A stretch of DNA of 64,000 bases from Methanobrevibacter gottschalkii DSM 11977 (GTDB taxonomy: Archaea > Methanobacteriota > Methanobacteria > Methanobacteriales > Methanobacteriaceae), in assembly GCF_003814835.1 (NCBI RefSeq), contig NZ_RKRG01000005.1, positions 1 to 64,000 on the forward strand, given 5' to 3'. The notes below the pieces were generated by a model, which had not been told where the DNA came from, did not search any database, and saw only the letters and a program-made list of their open reading frames with translations. Shown here piece after piece: positions 63,898-64,000 of the stretch (the first letter of the stretch is position 1; every line of letters begins with the position of its first letter). A program made the position numbers and the translations under genes.

Positions 63898-64000
63898 ATG
63901 AAAGATATAGATGTTTTAATTGAAGCTTTACCTTATATTAAAAAATTTCATGATAAGAAAATATTGATTAAATATGGTGGACATGCAATGGTGGATGATA
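63898..64000 (+). CDS. argB: Acetylglutamate kinase, N-terminal part (cut by window edge)
   Basis: The ATG at 63898 has a GTGAT ribosome site. The visible 34 residues [20 protein letters not shown] and [14 protein letters not shown] match the start of ArgB, where IKYGGHAM is the conserved glycine-rich nucleotide-binding turn. It phosphorylates N-acetylglutamate, the step after ArgJ. The gene continues past the window. Confidence 0.93.
   Translation, partial: MKDIDVLIEALPYIKKFHDKKILIKYGGHAMVDD

Overview
The window is strongly AT-rich archaeal DNA from a methanogen of the order Methanobacteriales, most likely Methanobrevibacter. The evidence is: an iron-sulfur subunit of the CoM/CoB fumarate reductase (TfrB), an FmdE protein, archaeal NAC and SepF, a reductive aryl-acid module (IorAB plus phenylacetate-CoA ligase), very large beta-helix adhesin-like proteins, GGTGAT/GGAGGTGA ribosome binding sites and TTTATATA-type TATA boxes. 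No rRNA, tRNA or CRISPR array was seen.

Layout. 1-2850 is a mobile-element graveyard: an insertion sequence with perfect 24-bp ends and an 8-bp target duplication sits inside another transposase gene, and both transposases are broken. 2865-6137 holds a DUF1611 protein, the FtsZ anchor SepF, a TehA-type transporter and a TatD hydrolase. 6300-7084 holds further relics, including a decayed IS630-like transposase. 7260-13589 is mostly housekeeping (a FilR1-like regulator, GlyS, dCTP deaminase, a ferredoxin-like protein, a SPOUT methyltransferase, TfrB). 13880-19416 carries a metallo-beta-lactamase-fold protein and the IorAB / ACT / PaaK module that interconverts 2-oxo acids, aryl-CoAs and aryl acids. 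19617-27265 has a TPR-like protein, a sodium:solute symporter with its 37-residue partner, a CMD protein, and a FecBCD-type importer followed by FmdE. 27578-39227 is a cluster of four adhesin-like surface proteins. 39496-48435 contains Tag, a frameshifted FUSC protein, an aldo/keto reductase, then NAC, a phosphoesterase, a NYN nuclease, a membrane-anchored GGDD palm protein, ArgJ and a 34-residue basic protein. 48550-56171 has two duplicated methyltransferases flanking a molybdate importer (modC carries an in-frame stop) and a CofE-like gene; the second methyltransferase leads into a TarI-TarJ pair predicted to make CDP-ribitol. 56172-64000 has a MATE exporter, a YhgE/Pip protein, a SAP-domain protein, small unknown proteins, a QueG-like ferredoxin protein and the start of argB.

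Most interesting signals. (1) The overlapping genes for a NYN-type nuclease and a membrane palm-domain protein with DxxD and GGDD motifs, next to a calcineurin-type phosphoesterase, look like a nucleotide-signalling cassette. (2) Several genes have a strong Shine-Dalgarno sequence followed at normal spacing by ATA or ATC instead of ATG; the clearest is an adhesin whose signal peptide can only be reached that way. (3) Three adhesin genes share an exact-spacing promoter motif, CGATA-N7-TATTATATATTGA. (4) Almost every convergent gene junction carries a perfect inverted repeat, often built from the stop codons themselves. (5) modC has one stop between Walker A and the Q-loop. (6) A CDP-ribitol pathway, typical of Gram-positive teichoic acid synthesis, lies in an archaeon.
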